A stretch of DNA of 62,000 nt, taken from the NCBI RefSeq assembly GCF_964355755.1, contig NC_092672.1, forward strand, positions 1 to 62,000. Direction: 5' to 3'. The notes below the pieces were generated by a model. The model saw only the letters and a program-made list of their open reading frames with translations, ran no database searches and was not told where the DNA came from. The stretch comes from Antedon mediterranea (Eukaryota; Echinodermata; Crinoidea; Comatulida; Antedonidae). The position numbers were made by a program, and so were the translations under genes. Shown one piece after another: positions 55,601 to 57,879 of this stretch. Numbering within the stretch: the stretch's first letter is position 1; each line of letters opens with the position of its first letter.

Positions 55601-57709
55601 ATACCTGGTACCACCGGGTACAGGGTCAATAATTGTTTTAAATTATTACTTTAATTCAAGTTTAGATAATTTTAAATATTTATTTAAAAATGTGTATGCA
55701 TCCTTTATAATTATTCGCACATAATATTTAGTATGATTAAACATTACAGAAAAATGTGTGACCTTGTTGTGGTGACTGACCTTGCTAAGTAGGCATACAG
55801 ATATATCTGGTGCTCCAATATCTCTTAAGTCTCGTTCAGCATCATATTTCAAATCACTAGACACAGAGAACCTATGGAAACAAGTCATACTTCCAATCAA
55901 TAGAATAACCACTACATTATGTTAGCTTTCCATCACTACAATGCATTATACCCAGGTACAGCATGCTTTAAGGGTCAAATTCACCAAACATTGACCTTAC
56001 CATAAAGCTTTCTTGCGACCTCTAAGGTAGTTTTCGTATATAATCCCAGCTGCACTTCTGCCTTTCCCAACACCTACACCATCTCCTGAAATAACATTAT
56101 CGTAAACATATTTAAAGGTATTTGAATGATTAGCTCATGTAGACAAGTAACCCCTAAAATATGATGCAAGGGGCATTTTTGGGTAGAAGCTGGGATCCAC
56201 TTGATTTAGAATATTTGAATGAATAGCTCATGTAGACAAGTAACCCCTAAAATATGATGCAAGGGGCATTTTTGGGTAGAAGCTGGGATCCACTTGATTT
56301 AGAATATTTGAATGATTAGCTCATGTAGACAAGTAACCCCTAAAATATGATGCAAGGGGCATTTTTGGGTAGAAGCTGGGATCCACTTGATTTAGAATAT
56401 TTGAATGATTAGCTCATGTAGACAAGTAACCCCTAAAATATGATGCAAGGGGCATTTTTGGGTAGAAGCTGGGATCCACTTGATTTAGAATATTTGAATG
56501 ATTAGCTCATGTAGACAAGTAACCCCTAAAATATGATGCAAGGGGCATTTTTGGGTAGAAGCTGGGATCCACTTGATTTAGAATATTTGAATGAATAGCT
56601 CATGATTCAAGAATTTTCTGCAAAATTGTCATTATGTTGAAATTATAGACTTTTTTTGGATAAATACAGACACCACTGGATTGGTTAGGTAGGAAAAATG
56701 TGAAACAACCCAGAGATATAGTGACGTTCACTATAATATCTCTATGAACAACCAGAGGGCACTTTTGTAACCAATAAGCTGCCTTCCAAGTCTATACTAT
56801 ACAAATACAAAAAAAGCATACCTATAAGAAAGCCTGCTCTCTCATCTGATGCCAAGAACCTACTGTGTTGTTGACAAGCATAGATAACAACCTCCAATTG
56901 TAATGCAGACAGTTTACCATCTGCAATAACTGAAGGAGGAAAGGCAAGTGTGTAGTCAACATCTGGTGGTTCTACACTTGCAAGTGAGCTTGTTTCTACT
57001 ACAAGATCAGGATGCTTCAAGCCAACATCAGCTGAAATTTAACAAAAAATTTTAACATGAAAGCTTACTACCATGGAAGAGATTGTAATCATTGCTTATA
57101 TCACTGTCCTTCTCTGAACATACATTTAGGCTGCCTACAAAATGCTTAATATAAAAAAAAGAAGATTGTTACATTTGCTAGGTTTGTAGTTGGCAAATGT
57201 ATCTGCTTGGCTCATTTCAGCCTCTCCATCATCTTCATGGTCAACAACTGCATCTTCCTCCTCAATTGACTCTTCTTTGTTAGCCTTTACTTTTTCTTCA
57301 ATTGTTTGAAAATGTTGAATTTCCTACAAAATTTAGTATTTAATTACTACAAACATAATGGAATAATTATATTTTTATGTCCAAAAATAAAAATAATTGA
57401 TTCAGATTCAATGTACTTTAAAATAATTCCTGGAATCGTGATCAAAATGTTATTTCTTAGAATATAATCACAAAGTATTCTAACCTGGTCTAATGAACTA
57501 CTATACATATGGTTGTTTAACTCAGGTAATACTGCTTGCCCCATATTCACCATCTCACTGAACTCAGGTTGATCCACAAGAAAAGCATCAAGTTCTTCCC
57601 ATATGTCCATTTCTGCTGTGTCCCCAGCTCTAACTCTGTCTCCTTCCCGCGTGTAATCAAAATTGTCTGTGTTCATGGCTAGTAGCAGATTGCCACTATT
57701 ATTATGCAT
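21644..57709 (-). CDS. SBNO: Strawberry notch homologue, 25 coding exons (join on minus strand)
   Basis: A SF2-helicase-like nuclear co-regulator; strawberry notch proteins act with transcription factors in Notch, EGFR and Hippo-type signalling. I assembled 25 exons by matching conserved SBNO blocks and GT-AG borders: 57709-57485, 57323-57173, 57031-56822, 56085-56001, 55871-55781, 55187-55032, 54726-54612, 53666-53561, 51621-51468, 51178-50993, 50806-50709, 50549-50248, 50151-49985, 49844-49725, 46202-46067, 45917-45805, 42997-42926, 42733-42643, 42381-42301, 42209-42063, 41717-41623, 39710-39627, 39418-39120, 23571-23378, 22692-21644. All phases agree and the total is 4527 nt, 1508 residues plus stop. 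Motifs: Walker A around Lys203, DECH at 310-313, SAT at 342-344, [11 protein letters not shown] around 765. The human paralogues have about 1400 residues. The start is the first ATG right after an acceptor, so a 5' exon exists upstream, and extra N-terminal coding exons cannot be excluded. SBNO1 versus SBNO2 is unresolved. Confidence 0.92.
22012..22305 (-). repeat. In-frame coding minisatellite, 20-residue units
   Basis: Five tandem units of 60 bp (one shortened to 54 bp) encoding [20 protein letters not shown] with single changes (Q-I-P-N, S-R-F). The period is a multiple of three and the frame is kept, so this one lies in the translated tail of SBNO. It is also open in a second frame, which I treat as a shadow. 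Confidence 0.93.
22735..22990. repeat. Intronic 85-90 bp triplicate
   Basis: Three tandem copies containing GAAGACTAGATAGAGTATTG, GTAGGCCCTAATATTG and CTAGCATTGTATTCTA, in the last SBNO intron. Confidence 0.9.
22985..23200. repeat. Intronic 104 bp duplicate
   Basis: Two tandem copies containing TTGTTCTCTGGTTTGGGAGG and TAGTAGCTACCATGTACAAT, immediately next to the triplicate at 22735-22990 and in the same SBNO intron. Confidence 0.9.
23378..23571 (-). CDS. SBNO: SBNO exon 24 (residues 1095-1159)
   Basis: Encodes [29 protein letters not shown] and [17 protein letters not shown], matching RGNCKKA, YYVLCGSVLSVWTKVEGVL and MQIVRLRTEDGQRIVG. Acceptor AAATTTCAG, donor ATAG|GTATGT. The intron before it is 15.5 kb and contains the transposon nest. 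Confidence 0.95.
23825..25185. repeat. 80 bp minisatellite in SBNO intron 23
   Basis: About 17 units with GTGACGCAGCCACGCATCAC, TGGCACAACAGTTCATC, TAAGAGTTTATTGGTAAGG and GATCATTTGAGATGTAAAC. Blocks of three to five units with shared variants (extra A's at 24184 and 24588, GAGGTTATTG types) recur, so larger segments were also duplicated. It ends where a SINE head begins (GTGACGCAGTGTG), which shares the first bases of the unit. Confidence 0.93.
25180..25441 (+). mobile_element. tRNA-derived SINE with L2/CR1-type tail
   Basis: tRNA-like head with TTTGACTACTGATCGTGAG and a B-box-like GGTTCAAATCC at 25223-25233. The body follows with TAGCCAAGACACTTTACTTA, and the 3' end GGCACTATATAAATCCAGG with an ATT tail resembles CR1/L2 LINE ends, suggesting that LINE machinery mobilised it. 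The A box is weak. Plus strand, in intron 23 of SBNO. Confidence 0.78.
25470..25973. repeat. 85 bp exon-23-derived array, distal part
   Basis: Five full units and a truncated one of the same repeat as 37506-39119, including the exon-derived CATAAGAATGATTACAATGC and the donor copy (GTAAGTCAG on the minus strand). The array is cut at ACTTACCC by the LINE nest 25974-37505. Confidence 0.92.
26003..27082. mobile_element. Nonautonomous DNA transposon with 41 bp perfect TIRs
   Basis: Begins GGCCCTGTTCAGACCCATGG and ends with its reverse complement; the inverted repeats match perfectly for 41 bp. The flanks give an AAA duplication (26000-26002 and 27083-27085), and a 3 bp duplication would fit PIF/Harbinger. 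Subterminal copies of GTTCAGACCCATAGCGTAC and of the AACG/CGTT words occur near 26095 and 26930-27030. No transposase frame is present, so it is a MITE-like element of 1080 bp. Confidence 0.85.
27268..30030 (-). CDS. LINE ORF2: AP endonuclease and reverse transcriptase, intact
   Basis: Uninterrupted 920 codons. Endonuclease: [24 protein letters not shown] (catalytic Glu), [28 protein letters not shown] (SDH). [46 protein letters not shown] (motif A), [14 protein letters not shown] (B), [11 protein letters not shown] (C, catalytic Asp-Asp), [13 protein letters not shown] (D), then [13 protein letters not shown] and a C-terminal [17 protein letters not shown]. All catalytic residues are present, so the protein could be active. 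The block order and C-terminus resemble Rex1/Babar-type elements; the clade assignment is tentative. It targets and nicks DNA and primes reverse transcription at the nick. Confidence 0.9.
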   Translation of the reverse strand: MQRRSRPSATDTDTLGAQIKNRKRGRRGGLKARLKRRKFSAPLPSILTGNAQSLRNKLDELKACTLYLKDYRDANLICMSETWFTDTDSEFDTNIDGFSCERSDRTLDSGKSIGGCVCVFVNSLWCNNVTVKYRRCTTNYELITVSLRPFYLPREFNNIFVTVVYIHPRADMKVAASDIQTILSELDTESPDAVKLVTGDFNSCDLKKVSNYYQYVDFPTRGDKILDCCYGNIKNAYKSSPKAGLGKSDHKMIHLIPAYKQKLKQSKPMVKEIKVWTNDSMEEFKGCLEATNWDVFMNTDSIDATMETIVEYINFCESSIIKKKEIKIYPNSKPWVTKDIRELLQQKQQAVRNNDVMEKKRIQKLMKKRINDAKRKFGEKIKNDFDSGNPKQAWNGLKKVIGNAKRQNTTIVPSGSRPLDFANKLNIFFNRFDNDDQINNTNDNDVKLNLELNTTKSDVPEFDLLSVEKVFKGVKPNKAAGSDKLTGNILKSCYKQLAPIFCRLFNWSLSSSCVPCMWKYSIIAQINKVPKPKILNDYRPVALTQIFTKCFERLFKDVLIKETLPFVDNNQFAYCSNRGVDDAITTLLHPIYETLDKPRQYVRTLFLDFSSAFNSMKPNILLDKLVSMNVNPFVCLWIRDFLKNRTQRVRIDNVLSDIIVSNTGAPQGCVLSPLLFTLYTSDLRSESCQIVKFADDTCITGLIVNNDESTYRTEVNNIINWCDMNCLSINVNKTKEIVFDFRKIKRQLIPLNIKDNDVRTTSEHKYLGVWIDEKLSWNANTAKVYAKANQRLYFLRKLRNFKIGRDALSLFHQAMIQSILTFCCIVWLNSLSKYNSNKLQRIIKMAKKVIGANVPSIHDICDKVMEKKLKCIINDQSHPLFNFINFSRSGRMIPSIKKTERHNKSFLPCAIRQYNKQFKR
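30420..31199 (+). CDS. LINE ORF1 protein (coiled coil plus RRM-like domain)
   Basis: 259 residues. It has a charged start ([17 protein letters not shown]), a long coiled coil at about residues 40-105 ([20 protein letters not shown]), then [48 protein letters not shown], and a C-terminal [15 protein letters not shown]. The order coiled coil, RRM-like fold and basic C-terminal domain fits nucleic-acid-binding ORF1 proteins that coat LINE RNA; the core also resembles the FP-type domain found in invertebrate LINE ORF1. The frame is intact and lies 39 bp upstream of ORF2. Confidence 0.85.
   Translation: MPRPKTVKGKGKEDEVLIVGDEDSADDVPTDAVLKQLSDIKDQVKFIPSLLENMREIKSSMEFFNKLIEENCVKMKSIEQENKQLKEDNEDLTRRVEKLEKEQDEQNQYSRRENIEIRGISQIANENTEDIALKVLKEIDSSIKKEDIEASHRIGNRDRIDRPIIVKFCSRKKRDQVYNDRKKIRNTTTDMLGYTGKNHIYVNENLTQKKRSLMGKINDIRKTKNYKYLWTYNGRIYVRKQQGSMLIVINSEDDIGKIV
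31239..32303 (+). CDS. LINE ORF2, 5' part: AP endonuclease (interrupted)
   Basis: 354 codons. Endonuclease blocks: [22 protein letters not shown] (catalytic Glu), [40 protein letters not shown] and ISDHLATF (SDH intact), then the linker [20 protein letters not shown]. The stop TAG (32301-32303) comes from the first bases of the inserted element. The reading frame continues exactly at 35191, giving 986 codons in total without the insertion. Confidence 0.9.
   Translation: MVLMANQNLDYQLHNSCKTYSSSEFCNFFDNKSQSVFSVSHINIRSLNKNFEEFKLFYEELVQSKFKIIALSEVWQVTNKDLFKMNNYSLETKCRINQRGGGVGAYIHDSINYTAIDYNVHHSESLWLEIDVGQNKSLIVGVLYRQPNTNVEEFIESLELSLANIKQQGTECILIGDFNINASNLNAADALSLKNSLSCLNFIQLINVYTRITSSSRTTIDHVYTNIHSRFLTSGTIELDISDHLATFCMLENFNDYFQQTDQIKFRKFSKFNIQHFQHDLMNVNWSEVFDSQEVNSAYTEFKRLFLEVCNKHAPLVLKTVNPRKKLKKPWINSSIKKSIKHKHRLFSKVIKSN
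32650..32716 (-). repeat. tRNA-like segment in unit 1 of the dimeric insertion
   Basis: On the minus strand it reads GGCTCGGTGGTCTGTGCTCG, then ATTCAAGGTACCGAGATCGA and GTCTCACCTTGGG. The start and the GAGATCGAGTCTCACC stretch resemble tRNA A-box and B-box regions. It does not fold as a full tRNA by eye, so it is more likely a tRNA-derived module of the element. Confidence 0.5.
34055..34125 (-). repeat. tRNA-like segment in unit 2 of the dimeric insertion
   Basis: Copy of the unit 1 segment with a few substitutions (CACTACCGAGCCATACAC on the plus strand). Same interpretation. Confidence 0.5.
35191..37086 (+). CDS. LINE ORF2, 3' part: reverse transcriptase (interrupted ORF)
   Basis: 632 codons open; the first ATG is at 35200 but the frame joins in phase with 32300. 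Pre-[62 protein letters not shown] (motif A); [15 protein letters not shown] (B); [11 protein letters not shown] (C); [11 protein letters not shown] (D); [13 protein letters not shown]; and a C-terminal [18 protein letters not shown]. All catalytic Asp are present. It would reverse-transcribe LINE RNA at a nicked target, but as it stands it is cut from its endonuclease by the nested element. Confidence 0.92.
   Translation, partial: NVDMLAKYKRYRNCLTNTLRTAKQKYYSDQFEEKCGNTNKIWEIINDILGRGKKKMKLPNKLEIKSCDGNVNIETNQTAIINGFNDYFVSIGKNLAEECIDNTNVNHNIYLSTVPQNSLFFNYVVDEEVNDILKGLDKNKAVGLDQINPKLIIYAADYISRPFTYIINLSLSTGIFPDDLKKAKVFPLFKKGLPSDPGNYRPISVLPQFSKVFEKIINKQLLCYLSKFDLLYHQQYGFREGYSTKLAIIELVQNLSEKLDKGNIVVGIFLDLKKAFDTVNHQILLDKLSAYGIRGLPLALFKNYLYNRKQCISVNGIESNENSITCGVQQGSVLGPTLFLIYVNDIVNSSDFFDTRLFADDTSLFCSFNPHEIVDLTNVNEQLKHIVDWCDVNKLTINSKKTNYIIFRNQHTIIEVKGDIYIKESKLDEVEATTYIGVDIDNRLTWKVHSNKVNKIISSKAGLLYKLKYVVPQSILVLLYNCFILPHISFALEAWGNTYKTHLKPVYLTQKRIIRTLTYSDRLAPTSLLFKELKILNIYQQHQYLITLFVHDSLHGKFPDTTPKYFLYINFRYSSRSQTREKLYVPKYRTNIGQHSIKYSGAKLWNEIPDDLRFLTKSKFKKEMKTYYLFV
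37436..37505 (-). promoter_or_regulatory. Two tandem 5' UTR monomers of the Rex1/Babar-like LINE
   Basis: The 36-37 bp sequence with CTTGGTGGTCGCCCTCAGTG and TAGCGCCCTCTCTCCC occurs twice in a row. It forms the extreme 5' end of the minus-strand LINE next to the 85 bp array. Tandem GC-rich 5' monomers are a known promoter form in LINEs; that role here is inference. Confidence 0.5.
37506..39119. repeat. 85 bp array carrying the exon 23 end and donor, 19 units
   Basis: Nineteen 85 bp units run up to exon 23 of SBNO. Each includes the last 31 nt of exon 23 (CATAAGAATGATTACAATGC and ATTTCAGAAT on the plus strand), the donor GTAAGTCAG (minus strand) and about 54 bp of intron with TGGTGGAATGTCACTTAA. 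Some units have the donor changed (ACTTAACC). A further five units lie at 25470-25973. Confidence 0.95.
39120..39418 (-). CDS. SBNO: SBNO exon 23 (residues 996-1094)
   Basis: Encodes [52 protein letters not shown] and EMHCNHSYG, matching AILVKEVN...VYRPNTGKQ and THAYWRGNC. The frame requires the acceptor TTTAAAG at 39419-39420; a more pyrimidine-rich AG at 39408-39409 would break phase with exon 22. Donor TATGG|GTAAGT. The last 31 nt plus donor seed the 85 bp array. Confidence 0.88.
39627..39710 (-). CDS. SBNO: SBNO exon 22 (residues 968-995)
   Basis: Encodes [20 protein letters not shown] and SFYKSNK, matching ISVERGMSWEEA. Acceptor TTATATAG, donor AAG|GTAATT, phase 0. Confidence 0.88.
39728..41622. 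repeat. 47 bp array carrying the exon 21 end and donor, about 40 units
   Basis: About 40 tandem 47 bp units with AAACAGACCGCAGTAATAAT, ACCTTATGAAGTT and AAAATATGGTATAG. On the minus strand each contains AACTTCATAAG|GTATTATTACTG, the last 11 nt of exon 21 and its donor. It fills the intron between exons 21 and 22. CCGCAG/CAGCAG/CTGCAG and ATGAAG/ATTAAG variants are shuffled along the array. Confidence 0.95.
41623..41717 (-). CDS. SBNO: SBNO exon 21 (residues 936-967)
   Basis: Encodes [19 protein letters not shown] and GTVTVELHK, matching DLGSGDEKVRK and TSGHVELY. Acceptor CATTCCAG, donor AAG|GTATTA, phase 0. Its last 11 nt and donor are repeated about 40 times in the following intron. Confidence 0.9.
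42063..42209 (-). CDS. SBNO: SBNO exon 20 (residues 887-935)
   Basis: Encodes [29 protein letters not shown] and KWDMGIL, matching [21 protein letters not shown] and YDMGIL. Acceptor ATTTTTCAG, donor CTAG|GTAATT. Confidence 0.95.
42301..42381 (-). CDS. SBNO: SBNO exon 19 (residues 860-886)
   Basis: Encodes [20 protein letters not shown] then TYTIEK, matching VRQGLIGVGLI...LDKD. Acceptor CTTTTTTAG, donor AAAG|GTAAAA. Confidence 0.9.
42643..42733 (-). CDS. SBNO: SBNO exon 18 (residues 830-859)
   Basis: Encodes [20 protein letters not shown] and PFPNEQFLE, matching YGRNALEIVMKSIV and GEFFKD. Acceptor TTTTATCAG, donor GAAA|GTAAGT. Confidence 0.92.
42847..42925. repeat. Partial duplicate of exon 17 end with donor
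   Basis: The last 46 nt of exon 17 plus donor and about 30 bp of intron (CATACTTACTTTATTGTTTA, AGCTTGTTAGGTC, TAGAGTTTGT) occur twice. The upper copy is the real exon; this one lacks the exon start and an acceptor. It is a two-copy version of the exon-border arrays. Confidence 0.9.
42926..42997 (-). CDS. SBNO: SBNO exon 17 (residues 806-829)
   Basis: Encodes [20 protein letters not shown] then INNK, matching [24 protein letters not shown]. Acceptor AATTTTCAG, donor AAA|GTAAGT, phase 0. A partial second copy of this exon end with its donor lies at about 42847-42893. Confidence 0.95.
43128..43225. repeat. Foldback sequence with 30 bp perfect palindrome
   Basis: A 30 bp perfect palindrome with half-site TTGTTCGAGGGAATA at 43161-43190, inside a longer imperfect inverted repeat of about 98 bp that begins ATAAGATTTTACATC and ends AAATCTTAT. 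Probably a small foldback/MITE element in the intron between SBNO exons 16 and 17. Confidence 0.8.
43358..44065 (-). mobile_element. Rex1/Babar-like LINE 3' fragment
   Basis: 5'-truncated C-terminal part of an [65 protein letters not shown]. It is followed by a 3' UTR with GGACAATAAAGTATATATG and a TATGAC tandem end. It resembles the intact element at 27268-30030 but is a different family. In an SBNO intron. Confidence 0.85.
44591..45642. mobile_element. Nonautonomous DNA transposon with CAGG(G/C)CCGTAGCCAGG ends
   Basis: Starts CAGGCCCGTAGCCAGG and ends with the reverse complement of CAGGGCCGTAGCCAGG, with an ACAGG duplication on both sides (44586-44590, 45643-45647). Poly-G/poly-C runs follow the ends (GGGGGGG, CCCCCCC), together with GTTCGGGCGAACC-type inverted words. 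No transposase frame. 1052 bp, in the SBNO intron between exons 16 and 17. Superfamily not assigned. Confidence 0.8.
45805..45917 (-). CDS. SBNO: SBNO exon 16 (residues 768-805)
   Basis: Encodes [20 protein letters not shown] and [17 protein letters not shown], near-identical to the family. Acceptor GTCTGTAG, donor CTG|GTAGGT, phase 0. Confidence 0.96.
46067..46202 (-). CDS. SBNO: SBNO exon 15: helicase motif V/VI entry (residues 723-767)
   Basis: Encodes [20 protein letters not shown] and [18 protein letters not shown], the most conserved C-terminal helicase block. It joins to RTHRSNQ in exon 16 to complete motif VI with its arginine fingers. Acceptor TGCCTAG, donor TTTG|GTACGT. Confidence 0.96.
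46436..49696. repeat. 59 bp intronic minisatellite, about 55 units
   Basis: 3.26 kb of 59 bp units with AATCTAGTAGGAAAAACCCA, TACATGGCTTATTTGAAG and GATTATTGAATGTTAGGC. It lies between SBNO exons 14 and 15. Unlike five other duplications in this gene it contains no exon sequence. Multi-unit blocks are repeated (compare 48300-48840 with 48895-49380). Confidence 0.95.
49725..49844 (-). CDS. SBNO: SBNO exon 14 (residues 683-722)
   Basis: Encodes [15 protein letters not shown] and [11 protein letters not shown], matching MTGRKGRVV and EKQRFMDGDK. Acceptor TTTTGCAG, donor AAG|GTCAGT, phase 0. Confidence 0.95.
49985..50151 (-). CDS. SBNO: SBNO exon 13 (residues 627-682)
   Basis: Encodes [20 protein letters not shown] and [13 protein letters not shown], matching LLDKLEKL...[18 protein letters not shown]. 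Acceptor TTTACAG, donor GAG|GTTAGT, phase 0. Confidence 0.95.
50248..50549 (-). CDS. SBNO: SBNO exon 12: linker with basic and acidic patches (residues 526-626)
   Basis: Encodes [17 protein letters not shown], then a low-complexity linker with a basic cluster ERSRKRK (possible nuclear localisation signal) and an acidic cluster SSDSEDEF. In human SBNO proteins this position also has a variable charged linker. Acceptor AATTTCAG, donor GAAG|GTATGG. Confidence 0.9.
50709..50806 (-). CDS. SBNO: SBNO exon 11 (residues 494-525)
   Basis: Encodes [20 protein letters not shown] and [23 protein letters not shown] is almost invariant in strawberry notch proteins and starts the second RecA-like lobe. Acceptor GTTTGCAG, donor CAAA|GTATGT. 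Confidence 0.95.
50993..51178 (-). CDS. SBNO: SBNO exon 10 (residues 432-493)
   Basis: Encodes [36 protein letters not shown] and [13 protein letters not shown], matching [21 protein letters not shown]. Acceptor GCTTCCAG, donor AAG|GTAGGT. A second AG before GAAGCACTGG is less consistent with the family alignment. Confidence 0.93.
51185..51340. repeat. 66 bp intronic duplicate
   Basis: Two copies of a unit with AAAGGACATTGTTACTCAGT and TACCACACAACTTGAG between SBNO exons 9 and 10. No exon part is included. Confidence 0.88.
51468..51621 (-). CDS. SBNO: SBNO exon 9 (residues 380-431)
   Basis: Encodes [37 protein letters not shown] and NQSVHW, matching [25 protein letters not shown]. Acceptor TTTATTTAG, donor TGG|GTAAGT, phase 0. 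The acceptor plus about 74 nt of this exon is repeated 15 times in the upstream intron. Confidence 0.95.
51622..53420. repeat. About 117 bp array carrying the exon 9 start and acceptor, 15 units
   Basis: Fifteen units of 112-121 bp in the intron upstream of exon 9, plus a truncated end. Each holds about 74 nt of exon 9 (TGCCCCTAAGCTTCATTTCC, ATTGGGACTAGCTCCATTCC), the acceptor CTTTATTTAG (minus strand) and about 45 bp of intron. The unit nearest exon 9 is the most diverged (ACCTTAATACAG). Confidence 0.96.
53561..53666 (-). CDS. SBNO: SBNO exon 8 (residues 345-379)
   Basis: Encodes [20 protein letters not shown] then [15 protein letters not shown], matching the SEPRNMAYM and TPFREFxDF blocks. 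Acceptor TTCTTAAAG, donor AGTG|GTATGT, phase 2. Confidence 0.93.
53705..53972. repeat. 24 bp intronic array (TCTAGATGTCTCTGATGTCAG)
   Basis: About eleven 24 bp units in the intron between SBNO exons 7 and 8. TCTAGA and GATGTC words recall the subtelomeric 24 bp satellite, but the units do not align over their length. Confidence 0.92.
54036..54487. repeat. 59 bp intronic array, about 7.5 units
   Basis: Units with TGGTTTGCACACCTGCC, AACAGCCCGTCCACTAGAC and AGGTTAGGCTACAGATTTTA in the same intron as the 24 bp array. No exon sequence. Confidence 0.93.
54612..54726 (-). CDS. SBNO: SBNO exon 7: DECH box and SAT motif (residues 307-344)
   Basis: Encodes [20 protein letters not shown] and [17 protein letters not shown] (310-313) is helicase motif II and SAT (342-344) motif III. 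The stretch between them is shorter than in human SBNO1, more like SBNO2. Acceptor CTTTCAG, donor ACAG|GTATGT. Confidence 0.95.
55032..55187 (-). CDS. SBNO: SBNO exon 6 (residues 255-306)
   Basis: Encodes [31 protein letters not shown] and [15 protein letters not shown], matching the FATYSSLIGES region of the family. Acceptor TATACTTAG, donor CCT|GTATCC, phase 0. The first 29 nt and the acceptor are copied five more times in the intron upstream (55188-55525). Confidence 0.93.
55188..55525. repeat. 62 bp array carrying the exon 6 start and acceptor, 5 units
   Basis: Five extra 62 bp units upstream of exon 6. Each contains 29 nt of the exon (GATTCACCATTTAGGTTACC and ATACTTAAC on the plus strand), the acceptor TATACTTAG (minus strand) and about 33 bp of intron. 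Confidence 0.95.
55781..55871 (-). CDS. SBNO: SBNO exon 5 (residues 224-254)
   Basis: Encodes [20 protein letters not shown], one of the most conserved SBNO blocks, then [10 protein letters not shown]. Acceptor TTCCATAG, donor AAG|GTCAGT, phase 0. Confidence 0.95.
56001..56085 (-). CDS. SBNO: SBNO exon 4: Walker A (residues 196-223)
   Basis: Encodes [20 protein letters not shown] and RGRKKALW. The P-loop lysine is residue 203; Val and Ser replace the commoner Ala and Thr of GDGAGVGKGRT. Acceptor TTATTTCAG, donor TATG|GTAAGG. Five 93 bp repeats (56118-56600) fill the intron just upstream. Confidence 0.95.
56118..56600. repeat. 93 bp intronic array, 5 units
   Basis: Units with GATTAGCTCATGTAGACAAG, TAACCCCTAAAATATGATGC and AGAAGCTGGGATCCACTTGA between SBNO exons 3 and 4; nearly identical copies. 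No exon sequence. Confidence 0.93.
56822..57031 (-). CDS. SBNO: SBNO exon 3 (residues 126-195)
   Basis: Encodes [19 protein letters not shown] and [18 protein letters not shown], ending in RAGFLIG; this is the Q-motif-like region and first strand before Walker A in strawberry notch proteins. Acceptor AAATTTCAG, donor ATAG|GTATGC. Confidence 0.95.
57173..57323 (-). CDS. SBNO: SBNO exon 2 (residues 76-125)
   Basis: Acidic segment [20 protein letters not shown] followed by the conserved [12 protein letters not shown], matching the E-T-Y-x-x-Y-x-P-S-K entry to the SBNO helicase core. Acceptor TTTTGTAG, donor AAAT|GTAACA, phase 1 at its end. Confidence 0.88.
57485..57709 (-). CDS. SBNO: SBNO exon 1 of the model (residues 1-75)
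   Basis: Encodes an acidic start ([19 protein letters not shown], then [18 protein letters not shown]). The acceptor ATCATTGTAG lies directly before the ATG, so transcription starts further upstream. Donor CAG|GTTAGA, phase 0. A second in-frame ATG at codon 12 is an alternative start. Confidence 0.75.
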
Positions 57710-57879
57710 CTACAATGATAATTACATTTTTTTGCCAGTAATCATACAGTATGTCATTGTCACATTTATTTTTAAATACTTGCCAAATTTTCAAAATTTG
57801 ATTTGAATTATTATAGGTCAATTAACAAATGAATTAATATTTATTTGTTTATTCTTTATATTGGGTAACATCTTCAGTT

